Origin: CAZGSN01 sp964371655 | GTDB taxonomy: Bacteria > Desulfobacterota > Binatia > HRBIN30 | Length of the DNA: 14,358 bases | Assembly: GCA_964371655.1 (NCBI GenBank) | Contig: CAYJOD010000130.1 | Span: forward strand, 1-14,358 | Direction of reading: 5' to 3' | Shown: one piece after another, positions 1 to 7,713 of the stretch | Numbering within the stretch: the first letter of the stretch is position 1 | How the letters are laid out: the number at the start of each line of letters is the position of its first letter | Program-made: the position numbers and the translations under genes | Notes under the pieces: generated by a model | Told to the model about the DNA's origin: nothing | Databases searched by the model: none | Seen by the model: only the letters and a program-made list of their open reading frames with translations

Positions 1-56
1 CAAAAGTTCCTGTCGCTAACAATCTCCACGCCAGTCGCAGATGGCCAAACTCCAGC

Positions 57-93
57 CTTTGGTGGTACAGGCTGGAAGCCTGTACCACCAAAG
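57..93. repeat. Perfect palindromic repeat (family A, copy 1)
   Basis: A perfect 17-base inverted repeat (57-73 with 77-93) has a 3-base loop. Each arm contains the word GGTGGTACAGGCT or its complement. It lies in the non-coding stretch upstream of the CoA-transferase gene and has no T-tract, so it does not look like an intrinsic terminator. A related palindrome follows 25 bases later, which points to a dispersed REP-like intergenic repeat family. Dispersal across the genome is inferred and cannot be seen in this window. Confidence 0.85.
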
Positions 94-118
94 CTTTCTG
101 CACTGCGATAGGGTTCTT

Positions 119-147
119 GGTGGTATAGGCCTTCGGCCTGTACTACC
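119..147. repeat. Imperfect palindromic repeat (family A, copy 2)
   Basis: Two 13-base arms (119-131 and 135-147) flank a TTC loop. They pair with two non-Watson-Crick positions. The arm word GGTGGTATAGGCC is close to the GGTGGTACAGGCT of the palindrome at 57-93, so the two are diverged copies of one element set in tandem. The rest of 1-289 shows no convincing gene: the short open frames there are not supported by protein similarity or by a ribosome binding site. Confidence 0.75.
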
Positions 148-289
148 TTGCCGAGGTTTTGAGACAACCTCAATCGACCGCGGCGCGAGCCCGCATGGTT
201 GGACTGTGCTGATCATGATTGCGGCTTTCCGGAAGGGGGCCGGGGCTTGAGGAATGGGTCCGGGTTTGCAGAACAAGGAGAGGAAACGG

Positions 290-1498
290 ATGGCCGAGGC
301 TTTGCCTGTCAGGGCTTTAGAGGACGTTCGCATCATCGACCTGACGCGAGTGATCGCCGGCCCGTTCGCGACCAGCCTGTTGGGCGATCTAGGTGCGGAT
401 ATCATTAAGGTCGAGCTTCCCGGCCGTGGTGACGATGGGCGCTACGGCTATCCGTTGGTTGAGGGTGTCCCAGTTGCATTCAAGGCCCTAAACCGGAACA
501 AGCGCGGCATAACATTAGATGTGCGCAAACCACGTGGCGCCGAGCTCCTGCGGCGATTGGTGGGTGAGGCGGACGTCGTCGTCGAGAACTTCGCGGCCGG
601 GACCATGGATCGCTGGGGTCTCGGCTATGCGGCGCTGTGCGAGACCAATCCAAGGCTCATCTACGCGGCGCTTTCGGGATTTGGGCAGACCGGCCCGTAC
701 CGCGACCGAACCTCCTACGACATCGTCGCGCAGGCCATCGGCGGGCTGATGGCGATCACGGGACCTGCCGACGGCCCGCCGCTCCGCGGCGGCGGTGCCC
801 TGGGCGATTTCATCGGCGGGGTGTTTCTCGCGGTGGCCATCTTGGCGGCGCTGCACCACCGCGATCGCTGCGGCGCAGGCCAGATGGTTGATGTATCGAA
901 CATGGATGCGATCGTCAGCGTCACCGACAATCTCGCTACGGTCTTGGCGATGACCGGCGCCATTCCAATGCGTAACGGCAACCGGCATCCGTACACGGCA
1001 CCCTATGACTGTTTTCGGGCTCAGGACGGCTACCTGGTCATCGGGGTTGGCAATAGCCAGCTCTTTCGCGCTCTGGTGACCGCGATGGGAATGGAGGAGT
1101 TAGGTCGCGACTCGCGTTTCAAATCGCCGCGGGCGCGCCTCGAACGGCATGATGAGGTCAACCGCCTGGTGGCCGATTGGGTCAAGGACCGGACCGTCGC
1201 CGAGGTGATGCGGGTGCTTGGTCCTGAAGGTGCAAACGTGCCCTGCGCCCCGGTCATGAGCGTGGCCGACCTGCTAGCGGATCCGCAGTTGCGCGCCCGC
1301 GAAATGATTGTAGACTTGATTGATCCGAAGCTCGGCAAGGTCCCGGTTACGGGCTCGCCCTTGAAATTATCGAAGGCGCCGCCGGAGCTCAGGTTTTTGG
1401 GACCGGACCTGGGACAACACAACGAAGACGTGTATTGTGGGCAGCTCGGCCTGACAACGGCCGAGCTCGAAGATCTGAAGGCAGAGGGGGTCATTTAG
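290..1498 (+). CDS. CaiB/BaiF family (class III) CoA-transferase
   Basis: This 402-residue protein belongs to the class III CoA-transferase family, which moves CoA between carboxylic acids in the cytoplasm (formyl-CoA transferase, CaiB and alpha-methylacyl-CoA racemase are members). Family signatures are visible: an N-terminal DLTRVIAGPFATSLLGDLGA block, IKVE near residue 43, VVENF and LSGFGQTGPYRDR in the first third, and the conserved Asp of the LGDFIGG motif at residue 173, which corresponds to the catalytic Asp of formyl-CoA transferase. Length is normal for the family. An ATG at 254 is in frame, but 290 is preferred because AAGGAGAGG lies 6 bases upstream and the family similarity begins there. 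The acyl substrate cannot be told from sequence. The gene ends 7 bases before greA and may be co-transcribed with it. Confidence 0.93.
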   Translation: MAEALPVRALEDVRIIDLTRVIAGPFATSLLGDLGADIIKVELPGRGDDGRYGYPLVEGVPVAFKALNRNKRGITLDVRKPRGAELLRRLVGEADVVVENFAAGTMDRWGLGYAALCETNPRLIYAALSGFGQTGPYRDRTSYDIVAQAIGGLMAITGPADGPPLRGGGALGDFIGGVFLAVAILAALHHRDRCGAGQMVDVSNMDAIVSVTDNLATVLAMTGAIPMRNGNRHPYTAPYDCFRAQDGYLVIGVGNSQLFRALVTAMGMEELGRDSRFKSPRARLERHDEVNRLVADWVKDRTVAEVMRVLGPEGANVPCAPVMSVADLLADPQLRAREMIVDLIDPKLGKVPVTGSPLKLSKAPPELRFLGPDLGQHNEDVYCGQLGLTTAELEDLKAEGVI

Positions 1499-1505
1499 AG
1501 GCATC

Positions 1506-1982
1506 ATGGAATTACCGATCATTCAGAAGTTGAAGAAGGAGCTTGCCGAGTTGCAGTACGAGCTCACGCACAAGATCCCAAAGGACCTGCAGGAAGCGGC
1601 AAGCCATGGTGATCTCAGCGAGAACGCGGAGTACGATGCCGCCAAGCACCGGCAGGATTTCGTCCGTGCCCGTATCGGTCAGATCACCGGTCGAGTTCGT
1701 GAGCTTTCATTGTATAACATCCACTCGATCCCCGTCGGCGTTGTCGCCTACGGCAGTAAGGTGACCGTGGAAAATCTCGACGAAGGCGAGTCACAGGTCT
1801 TCGAGATCGTGTTTCCGGAAGAAGTGAACGCGGCGGCAGGAATGATTTCGCTGGGCTCGCCCCTGGGCAAGGCGCTGCTCAACAAATCTGTCGGCGACGA
1901 GGTCGAAGTGCAGACACCGCGCGGCAAGCGGTGCTATCAAATCACCGAGCTACAGACCTTTCAGGTGAAAGCTCAGTCTTAA
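1506..1982 (+). CDS. greA: Transcription elongation factor GreA
   Basis: This 158-residue protein has the full GreA layout: an N-terminal antiparallel coiled coil and a C-terminal FKBP-like domain. GreA enters the RNA polymerase secondary channel and stimulates cleavage of backtracked transcripts. The coiled-coil tip carries the signature GDLSENAEYDAAK, with the two acidic tip residues Asp36 and Glu39 that help coordinate the catalytic metal. The C-terminal half contains GSPLGKALLNKSVGDEVEV, typical of the family. An AGAGG at 1497-1501 is a short-spaced ribosome binding site overlapping the end of the upstream gene. The 3' neighbour is the rimP leader, so greA sits directly before a transcription/translation operon. 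Length matches the usual 157-160 residues. Confidence 0.97.
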   Translation: MELPIIQKLKKELAELQYELTHKIPKDLQEAASHGDLSENAEYDAAKHRQDFVRARIGQITGRVRELSLYNIHSIPVGVVAYGSKVTVENLDEGESQVFEIVFPEEVNAAAGMISLGSPLGKALLNKSVGDEVEVQTPRGKRCYQITELQTFQVKAQS

Positions 1983-2145
1983 ACCGCCATCCTCTGGGTC
2001 AGGCGTCACGGCGGGCGGTCCCGCTGTCGCGACCATGCCGGGCTTCAACCTTGCAGCGTGCAGCGGCCGTATGCTACAGACCGCCCAGTTTTGGCCGCTA
2101 CGAAAAAGTGGGCCCGTGCCCGCTTTTTTATTTTGGGAACAGAAG
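1983..2145 (+). promoter_or_regulatory. Structured leader of rimP, candidate transcription attenuator
   Basis: This 163-base stretch between greA and rimP is unusually rich in complementary segments. GGGCGGTC (2013-2020) pairs perfectly with GACCGCCC (2079-2086). AGCGGCC (2062-2068) pairs perfectly with GGCCGCT (2093-2099). These two helices cross, so they form a pseudoknot or are alternatives. They are followed at once by an intrinsic terminator hairpin at 2103-2128. Structured rimP leaders with premature terminators are known upstream of rimP-nusA-infB operons in proteobacteria. Assigning this one to that class is inference from position and shape. A -10-like TATGCT at 2070-2075 has no well-spaced -35, so the promoter is not identified and transcription may enter from greA. 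Confidence 0.55.
2103..2129 (+). terminator. Intrinsic terminator hairpin upstream of rimP
   Basis: The arms AAAAAGTGGGC (2103-2113) and GCCCGCTTTTT (2118-2128) form an 11-base-pair stem with a single G-T wobble and a CCGT tetraloop. The 3' arm ends in a run of six T (2124-2129), followed by ATTTT. It lies 17 bases before the chosen rimP start. It can end greA transcripts, act as an attenuator inside the rimP leader, or both. The absence of any other clear promoter between it and rimP makes conditional read-through likely. Confidence 0.85.
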
Positions 2146-2616
2146 ATGCCGGGGTCGGTCATAGAGCGTGTCTGGGAGCTCGCAGAGCCCCTCGTCGCGC
2201 ACGAGGGGATGGAGATCGTAGATATCGAGTACCGGCGCGAAGGCCGTGGCATGATGCTGCGACTGTACCTCGACAAGATGGGTGGCGTTGGCGGAGTGAC
2301 ACTGGACGAATTGGCAAGCGCCAACCGGCAATTGGGCGACCTTCTTGAGGTACACGACGCGGTCGCGGGTTCGTATCTCTTGGAGGTGTCATCGCCCGGG
2401 GTTGATCGGCGTCTGCGTAAGGCTGACCAGTTCCAGAGGTATCTTGGCAAGATGATTCGCGTTCGCGTCACGGTACCGCGCGCGGGCAGGCGCAACTTCC
2501 TCGGTGTTCTAAAGGAAGTCGCCAGCGATGGGATTACCGTGACAGAGGACGATGGAGACCATTCCGTTCCGTTTACTGAGATCGCGCAAGCGAACTATGA
2601 ATCGGAGCGTAAATGA
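2146..2616 (+). CDS. rimP: Ribosome maturation factor RimP
   Basis: This 156-residue RimP-family protein assists maturation of the 30S ribosomal subunit. Family features are the N-terminal block running from ERVWELAEPLVAHEGMEIVD into the segment that ends DKMGGVGGV. Next come the central DLLEVHDAVAGSYLLEVSSP with a following GVDRRL, and a C-terminal SH3-like half ending in FTEIAQANYE. An upstream in-frame ATG at 2035 is rejected because the extension would be translated through the terminator hairpin and shows no family similarity. The ATG at 2146 gives the normal length, though its ribosome binding site (GGGAACAGAAG) is weak. It is the first gene of the operon and lies 15 bases before nusA. 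Confidence 0.95.
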   Translation: MPGSVIERVWELAEPLVAHEGMEIVDIEYRREGRGMMLRLYLDKMGGVGGVTLDELASANRQLGDLLEVHDAVAGSYLLEVSSPGVDRRLRKADQFQRYLGKMIRVRVTVPRAGRRNFLGVLKEVASDGITVTEDDGDHSVPFTEIAQANYESERK

Positions 2617-2631
2617 TCTCAGGAGGTAGGC

Positions 2632-4014
2632 ATGCAGCCCGAACTTAGCCGAGTGATTGAGCAAGTCAGCAAAGAGAAGGGTATCGATCGGGCCATCGTC
2701 GTGGGTGCGATCGAGGCAGCGATGCTGTCGGCGGCACGTAAGATGGTTGCCCCGACAGCGCACATCGAAGCCAAGTTCAATCCCGACATCGGCGAAGTGG
2801 AGCTGTTTCGGATTCTGACCGTGGCCGAAGCGGTCACCGACCCGGACGTCGAGGTCGGTCTCGAAGACGCGCGCAATAATCTCGACCCCGAGGCTCAAGT
2901 TGGTGACGAGCTGCTCGAGAAGCTCGACCAAAGTTATGGCCGCATTGCGGCCCAGGCCGCAAAACAAAACCTGATTCAGCGGCTGCGCGACGCGGAACGC
3001 GACATCATTTATAACGAGTTCAAGGACCGCAAAGGCGAGATCACCCATTCGGGCATCGTGCAGCGCTTCGAGAGAAAGAACATCATCGTCAACCTCGGCC
3101 GTACTGACGCGATCTTGCCCGAGAAAGAGCAAATCCCGCGCGAGCGTTATCGCCAGGGCGACCGCATCCGTGCCTTCATCGTCGATGTGGAGATGAGCAG
3201 CAAGGGACCGCAGATCGTTCTGTCGCGCACGCACCCGGGCTTTCTCATTAAGCTGTTCGAGCAGGAGGTTCCCGAGATCTATGAGGGAATCGTCGAGATC
3301 AAAGGAGCGGCGCGCGAGCCTGGAGGGCGCGCGAAGATCGCCGTGACTTCGAATGACTCCGACGTTGATCCCGTCGGCGCCTGCGTCGGAATGAAGGGGA
3401 CACGCGTCCAGTCGGTTGTCCAAGAGCTGCGTGGCGAGAAGATCGACATCGTCAATTGGACTGCGGATCCGGCAGAGTATGTTTGCCGAGCCTTGGCACC
3501 GGCCAAGGTGGCCAAGATCATCATGGACGAGGACGAGCACCTTATGGAAGTTATCGTCCCCGACGATCAGCTGTCCCTGGCAATCGGGCGCAAGGGCCAG
3601 AACGTGCGCCTGGCCTCACGCCTCACCGGGTTCAAGTTGGATGTTCGTAGCGAGTCCGAGGCCGACGAAGAGGCGCGCAACGCACGTGCGTCATTGACCA
3701 GTGTCCCCGGAATCGGCGATGTGACCGCCGAGTTGCTTTACCAGAACGGTTTCAAGTCGGCCGAGGAAGTGGCGGCGTCGGACGAGGCGACGATCGGGGA
3801 CATCGACGGTATTGGCCCCGACAAAGTCGCCTCGATTCTCGAGACCGTGCGCTCCTACGTGGCGACCAAACGCGAGGAAGAGGCGGCTGCGAAGCTCGTA
3901 GCCGAAGCCGCCGCCGCTGAGGCGACCGCTGCAGCGGAGGCTGCCGCCGCCACCGCCGCGGAGACTCCGGCACCCGAGGGGCCAGTTGAACCCGTCAAGG
4001 AGGACCAGGCGTGA
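2632..4014 (+). CDS. nusA: Transcription termination/antitermination protein NusA
   Basis: This 460-residue NusA binds RNA polymerase and nascent RNA, modulating pausing, termination and antitermination. Domains in order are: the N-terminal polymerase-binding domain (about 1-125), the S1 domain (about 132-200, with the ITHSGIVQRFERKNIIVNLG strand region), KH1 with its GMKG loop at 253-256, and KH2 with GRKG at 319-322. A helix-hairpin-helix segment follows at about 352-410, with SVPGIGDVTAELL and IDGIGPDKVASIL. The last 45 or so residues are a low-complexity Ala/Glu tail, unlike the second acidic repeat of the enterobacterial protein. A strong AGGAGGT (2621-2627) precedes the ATG. The TGA stop overlaps the ylxR start by 4 bases. 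Confidence 0.98.
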   Translation: MQPELSRVIEQVSKEKGIDRAIVVGAIEAAMLSAARKMVAPTAHIEAKFNPDIGEVELFRILTVAEAVTDPDVEVGLEDARNNLDPEAQVGDELLEKLDQSYGRIAAQAAKQNLIQRLRDAERDIIYNEFKDRKGEITHSGIVQRFERKNIIVNLGRTDAILPEKEQIPRERYRQGDRIRAFIVDVEMSSKGPQIVLSRTHPGFLIKLFEQEVPEIYEGIVEIKGAAREPGGRAKIAVTSNDSDVDPVGACVGMKGTRVQSVVQELRGEKIDIVNWTADPAEYVCRALAPAKVAKIIMDEDEHLMEVIVPDDQLSLAIGRKGQNVRLASRLTGFKLDVRSESEADEEARNARASLTSVPGIGDVTAELLYQNGFKSAEEVAASDEATIGDIDGIGPDKVASILETVRSYVATKREEEAAAKLVAEAAAAEATAAAEAAAATAAETPAPEGPVEPVKEDQA

Positions 4015-4313
4015 GCCGAGGTTTCCACGTGCCCATGCGCATGTGCGTCGGCTGTGGTGGCCGTGCACCGCAGCAGGAATTGCTTCGGATCTCGGTGGCC
4101 GCGACAGGCACCTTGCAGATGGCCGGCGCCCGTCCCCATGTGGGCAGGAGCGGCTACCTGCACGGCGAGCGCGGCTGCTGGTCGAAGTTCGCGTCGCGAA
4201 AAGGAGCGATACGCTCACTTGCCCGCAGCTTCGCGAAAGAAGAACGAGCGGCCTTTGTGAGGCTGCTTCAAGCAACCTGGGCCCAAAACGAGGTGACTGG
4301 GCATGTCGCGTAA
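4011..4313 (+). CDS. ylxR: YlxR family RNA-binding protein (DUF448)
   Basis: This 100-residue protein is of the YlxR/DUF448 type, a small basic nucleic-acid-binding protein almost always encoded between nusA and infB. The diagnostic N-terminal motif MRMCVGCG is present at about residues 9-16, followed by the typical APQQELLRI segment. The start is GTG, in a GTGA overlap with the nusA stop, which indicates translational coupling. The 3' end overlaps the infB start by 11 bases. The molecular role is poorly defined in the family; RNA binding and effects on RNase P or transcription have been reported. The ribosomal L7Ae-like gene that often sits beside ylxR is absent here. Confidence 0.9.
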   Translation: MSRGFHVPMRMCVGCGGRAPQQELLRISVAATGTLQMAGARPHVGRSGYLHGERGCWSKFASRKGAIRSLARSFAKEERAAFVRLLQATWAQNEVTGHVA

Positions 4314-7008
4314 ACGCGTTCACGAAGTAGCCAAAGAGCTCGGGATCGAGGCCAAAGAGCTCGTCCAGAGGCTGGAGAAGCTGGGCATTCCTGGCAAGCG
4401 ATCGCAGAGCTCGCTCGAGGACCACGAGATCGAACGGCTGCGCATGACGGCCGGCGCGGGCGATGACAAGCCCGAGATCGTCCTTGGCGACGAACGCGTT
4501 CTCACCAGCGCGGAAGGCCAAACCGTTGTCGAGCGCCGCGTGAAGGCCAATGTCATTCGGCGCCGACCCGCTAAGGCGGAGAGCGGCGCGGGCGTTGCGG
4601 ACGCGGAAGGCGCGGAGAGTGTTACCTCCGCAGCCACCGCCACCGTGCCCGAGTCATTCGAATCTTTCGAATCATTTGCATTACCAGAGTCGCTGCCGGA
4701 ATTTCCGACAGCTCCGATTGAGCCGTCGCCGATACCCGAGACGACGGCTGTCGATGCCGAGACTCCGGCGGCCGCGGAGGAAGAGTTGCAACAAATAGGT
4801 ACGCTGGTTCGAGCTGCACCTCCCCCTCCGCCACCACCGCCTCCTCCGCCACCGCCACCTCCGCCGCCACCTCCGCTGGTCGCACGCGCCCCCTCCGAGG
4901 GGCTGCGCGGCGTGAAGGTTCTCGGCAGGATCGATCTACGCAAAGTTGAGGCACCACCGCCGTCGGCGCCCGAACGCGAAGTGCGCGGACGAGCCGGGGC
5001 CGGGGCCGGCGCCTCGACGCCCGATGCGATTCCGCCGCTTCCGAGCTCTGAGGACGGCAAGCCGAAGAAGAAAAAGAAGAAGGTCATCAAGAAGCCGGAG
5101 ACGGCCGAGGGTTGGGAGCAGGATCGGCAGCGTGGACGACGTCCGATCAAGAAGAAGGCGCTGCCCGGCAAAGAGCAAAGGAAGACGGAGATCACCACAC
5201 CACGCGCCAGTAAGCGAGTGGTGCGGATCTCGGAAGTCATCAGCGTCGGCGAGCTGGCAAAGGCGATGGGCGTCAAGGCCGGAGAGGTCATCAAGAAGTT
5301 GATGGACTCGGGCATGATGGCCACGATCAATCAGGTCCTGGACTACGACACCTCCGTTCTCATCGCCTCAGAATTCGAATACAACATCGAAAACGTCGCC
5401 TTCGATGCCGACTCGGCCCTAGAGGAGAAGCACGAGGCACCTAGCGACGAGAACATGGAGCCGCGGCCGCCTGTGGTCACCATCATGGGGCACGTCGACC
5501 ACGGCAAGACCTCGCTTCTCGATTCGATCCGGGAAACCAACGTGACGGCCCAAGAAGCAGGGGGCATTACTCAGCACATCGGCGCGTACAGCGTCGAAAT
5601 CCACGGCAAGCACGTGACCTTCCTCGACACTCCAGGTCACGAGGCCTTCACCGCGATGCGCGCCCGCGGCGCAAAGGTCACGGACGTGGTGGTTCTGGTG
5701 GTTGCGGCAGACGATGGCGTAATGCCGCAGACCGTCGAGGCGATCAATCACGCCCGCGCCGCTCATGTGCCCATCGTCGTTGCCATGAACAAGATCGACA
5801 AGCCTGATGCCAACCTCGAGCGCCTGAAGCAGAACCTCGCGGATCATGGGCTGGTTGCGGAAGACTGGGGTGGTGACACCATCTGCGTTGCGGTATCCGC
5901 CAAGACCGGAGAAGGAATTCCCCAGCTACTCGAAATGCTGCTCCTGCAAGCAGACCTCCTCGATTTGAAGGCAAATCCCAACAAGCTCGCGCGCGGTACC
6001 ATCGTGGAGGCGAAACTGGATCGTGGCCGGGGGCCGGTGGCCACGGTGCTCGTACAAGAGGGAACGCTGAAAGTTGGGGAGCCGTTCGTCTGTGGCGAAC
6101 ACTTCGGCCGCGTACGCGCGATGATCGACGACAAGGGCAACAAGGTGACGGAGGCCGGTCCGGCCGCACCCGTGGAGATCCTCGGACTTCAGGGAGTTCC
6201 GGATGCGGGGAGCTCGTTCGTCGTGGTCGCGGATGAGGCGACGGCGCGGCAGGTTGCCGACCACCGGCGCGGCAAGCAACGCGAACAGGATCTGGTCAAG
6301 ACCGCCAAGGTCTCTCTCGAAGACCTCTACAACCGGATTCAGGCGGGCGACGTCAAAGAGCTGCGTGTCGTGGTCAAGGCCGACGTGCAGGGCTCGGTCG
6401 AGGCGTTGAGCGAAGCCCTCACCCGCCTGTCGACCGAGGAGGTGAAGCTCAACGTGATCCACGCCTCGGTTGGCGGGGTTACGGAGAGCGATGTGCTCCT
6501 GGCCACGGCCTCAAATGCAATCGTTCTCGGATTCAATGTACGCCCAGAATCGAAGGCCACCAGTATCGCGGAACGCGAGGGCGTGGACGTTCGCCTGTAC
6601 ACGGTGATCTACGATGCCCTCAACGAGTTGCGTGATGCCATGGAAGGCTTGCTGGAGCCGACCACGCGCGAGAAGACGGTGGGGCGTGCTGAGGTTCGAC
6701 AGGTGTTCACGATTCCGAGCGCTGGCGTGATCGCCGGTTCGTTCGTTACCGAGGGTAAGATCACCCGTAATGCCAGTGCTCGCCTGGTGCGCGACCACGT
6801 CGTGGTGCACACCGGACGCATTGGCAGCCTGCGCCGCTTCAAAGAGGACGCACGCGAGGTCCTATCCGGGTATGAATGCGGAATTGGCCTCGAGAACTAC
6901 GGCGACCTCAAGGGCGGAGACGTGATCGAGGTATTCGAGCTCGAGCAGGTGGCTCGACGCCTGAGCGCACCAACACGCCAAACCGGCGCGGAACGTAGAG
7001 CCTCCTAG
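4303..7008 (+). CDS. infB: Translation initiation factor IF-2
   Basis: This 901-residue IF-2 is the GTPase that brings initiator fMet-tRNA to the 30S subunit and drives subunit joining. An IF2_N domain fills about residues 1-50 and a second one about 305-365. Between them is a long disordered linker with a run of 19 prolines (173-191) and a Lys-rich patch near 250-265. The G domain is intact: G1 GHVDHGKT (396-403), GGITQHIGAY around 420, G3 DTPGH (442-446), G4 NKID (496-499) and G5 SAKTG (532-536). The C-terminal fMet-tRNA-binding region is complete to the end. GAGGTG at 4290-4295 is the ribosome binding site, inside ylxR. The polyproline run should stall ribosomes without EF-P. Internal starts giving shorter isoforms, known in E. 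coli, cannot be judged here. Confidence 0.98.
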   Translation: MSRKRVHEVAKELGIEAKELVQRLEKLGIPGKRSQSSLEDHEIERLRMTAGAGDDKPEIVLGDERVLTSAEGQTVVERRVKANVIRRRPAKAESGAGVADAEGAESVTSAATATVPESFESFESFALPESLPEFPTAPIEPSPIPETTAVDAETPAAAEEELQQIGTLVRAAPPPPPPPPPPPPPPPPPPPLVARAPSEGLRGVKVLGRIDLRKVEAPPPSAPEREVRGRAGAGAGASTPDAIPPLPSSEDGKPKKKKKKVIKKPETAEGWEQDRQRGRRPIKKKALPGKEQRKTEITTPRASKRVVRISEVISVGELAKAMGVKAGEVIKKLMDSGMMATINQVLDYDTSVLIASEFEYNIENVAFDADSALEEKHEAPSDENMEPRPPVVTIMGHVDHGKTSLLDSIRETNVTAQEAGGITQHIGAYSVEIHGKHVTFLDTPGHEAFTAMRARGAKVTDVVVLVVAADDGVMPQTVEAINHARAAHVPIVVAMNKIDKPDANLERLKQNLADHGLVAEDWGGDTICVAVSAKTGEGIPQLLEMLLLQADLLDLKANPNKLARGTIVEAKLDRGRGPVATVLVQEGTLKVGEPFVCGEHFGRVRAMIDDKGNKVTEAGPAAPVEILGLQGVPDAGSSFVVVADEATARQVADHRRGKQREQDLVKTAKVSLEDLYNRIQAGDVKELRVVVKADVQGSVEALSEALTRLSTEEVKLNVIHASVGGVTESDVLLATASNAIVLGFNVRPESKATSIAEREGVDVRLYTVIYDALNELRDAMEGLLEPTTREKTVGRAEVRQVFTIPSAGVIAGSFVTEGKITRNASARLVRDHVVVHTGRIGSLRRFKEDAREVLSGYECGIGLENYGDLKGGDVIEVFELEQVARRLSAPTRQTGAERRAS

Positions 7009-7055
7009 GTCGCCACCGCCGTTGCTGCCGAAGGCTACCCGCGGGGATTGCCGAC

Positions 7056-7343
7056 ATGGTGGTGGGAGTCCTCAAGCTCACCCTTTTCTTGCCGGAGAAC
7101 CATTCTCTCAAGGGCAAGCGCGGTGTGATCAACAAGGTTAAGGCGCGCGTGTCCAACACCTTCAACGTCTCCATCGCTGAATGCGAAGGCCAGGATTTCT
7201 GGCAGCGTGCCGAGCTCGGCGTATGCCAGGTGGGCAGTGATGTGGGGTACGTCGATGGTACACTGCGGCAGGTCGTGCGCTTTATCGAAGACATGCAGGT
7301 GGCCGAGATCGGCGCCGAGCACATTGAAATTCTTCACTGCTAG
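7056..7343 (+). CDS. DUF503 domain-containing protein (YlxP-like)
   Basis: This 95-residue protein matches the small DUF503/YlxP family. The pattern is a first strand MVVGVLKLTLFLPENHSLKG, then KRGVINKVKARV, FNVSIAE and a conserved Trp/Gln region. It ends in a strand with IEIL. Members lie between infB and rbfA in many bacteria, exactly as here (47 bases after infB, 19 before rbfA). The function is unknown; conserved placement suggests a link to translation or ribosome assembly. A GGGG stretch precedes the ATG. The length matches the family. Confidence 0.9.
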   Translation: MVVGVLKLTLFLPENHSLKGKRGVINKVKARVSNTFNVSIAECEGQDFWQRAELGVCQVGSDVGYVDGTLRQVVRFIEDMQVAEIGAEHIEILHC

Positions 7344-7362
7344 CCACGAGCACAGGTGAACC

Positions 7363-7713
7363 ATGCCAGGGAGACGTGTGGAGCGCGTCGGGGAGTCGAT
7401 CCGCGACTCCATTGCCGAATTGTTGTTGAGGGAAGTCAAGGATCCACGCCTTCACATGGTCGCCGTGACCGAGGTGCAGATGTCGAAGGACCTGCGCCAT
7501 GGGCGAGTGTTCTTCAGCTGCGTCGGCGACGAGACGGCTCGCGAGCGTGCCCTCGGTGGCTTCACCAGCGCCGCCGGCTTCATTCGTCGCGAGGTGTCGC
7601 GGCGGCTGGGCCTGCGCTATACGCCCGAGCTGGCTTTCGTGTTCGACCCGCGGCTCGAGGCGGGCGTTCTTCTGGGAGAGCTAGTGAAGGAAGCGAGCAC
7701 CCGGGACGAATGA
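7363..7713 (+). CDS. rbfA: 30S ribosome-binding factor RbfA
   Basis: This 116-residue RbfA is a single KH-type domain protein that binds the 30S subunit near the 5' end of 16S rRNA and aids late maturation. Family features include RVGESIRDSIAELLLREVKD, the DPRL turn, the VTEVQMSKDLRHGRVFFS strand, the AAGFIRREVSRRL helix that replaces the classical GXXG of KH domains, and RYTPELAFVFD. AGGTGA at 7352-7357 serves as ribosome binding site. The stop overlaps the truB start by 4 bases (ATGA), so the two are translationally coupled. Confidence 0.96.
   Translation: MPGRRVERVGESIRDSIAELLLREVKDPRLHMVAVTEVQMSKDLRHGRVFFSCVGDETARERALGGFTSAAGFIRREVSRRLGLRYTPELAFVFDPRLEAGVLLGELVKEASTRDE

Noticed and set aside
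254..289. ATG at 254 as start of the CoA-transferase
   Set aside because: It adds 12 residues without family similarity. The ATG at 290 has a good ribosome binding site 6 bases upstream.
2035..2145. Upstream extension of rimP to the ATG at 2035
   Set aside because: It would be translated across the leader helices and the terminator hairpin, and the added residues resemble no RimP sequence. The ATG at 2146 gives the usual length.
2509..3540. 343-residue minus-strand open frame opposite nusA
   Set aside because: It is a shadow of the GC-rich nusA coding frame and has no recognisable domain or start site.
4320..5330. Long minus-strand open frame with a poly-Gly stretch opposite infB
   Set aside because: It is the antisense of the IF-2 proline run in a GC-rich gene. 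It has no similarity of its own, and IF-2 on the other strand is certain.
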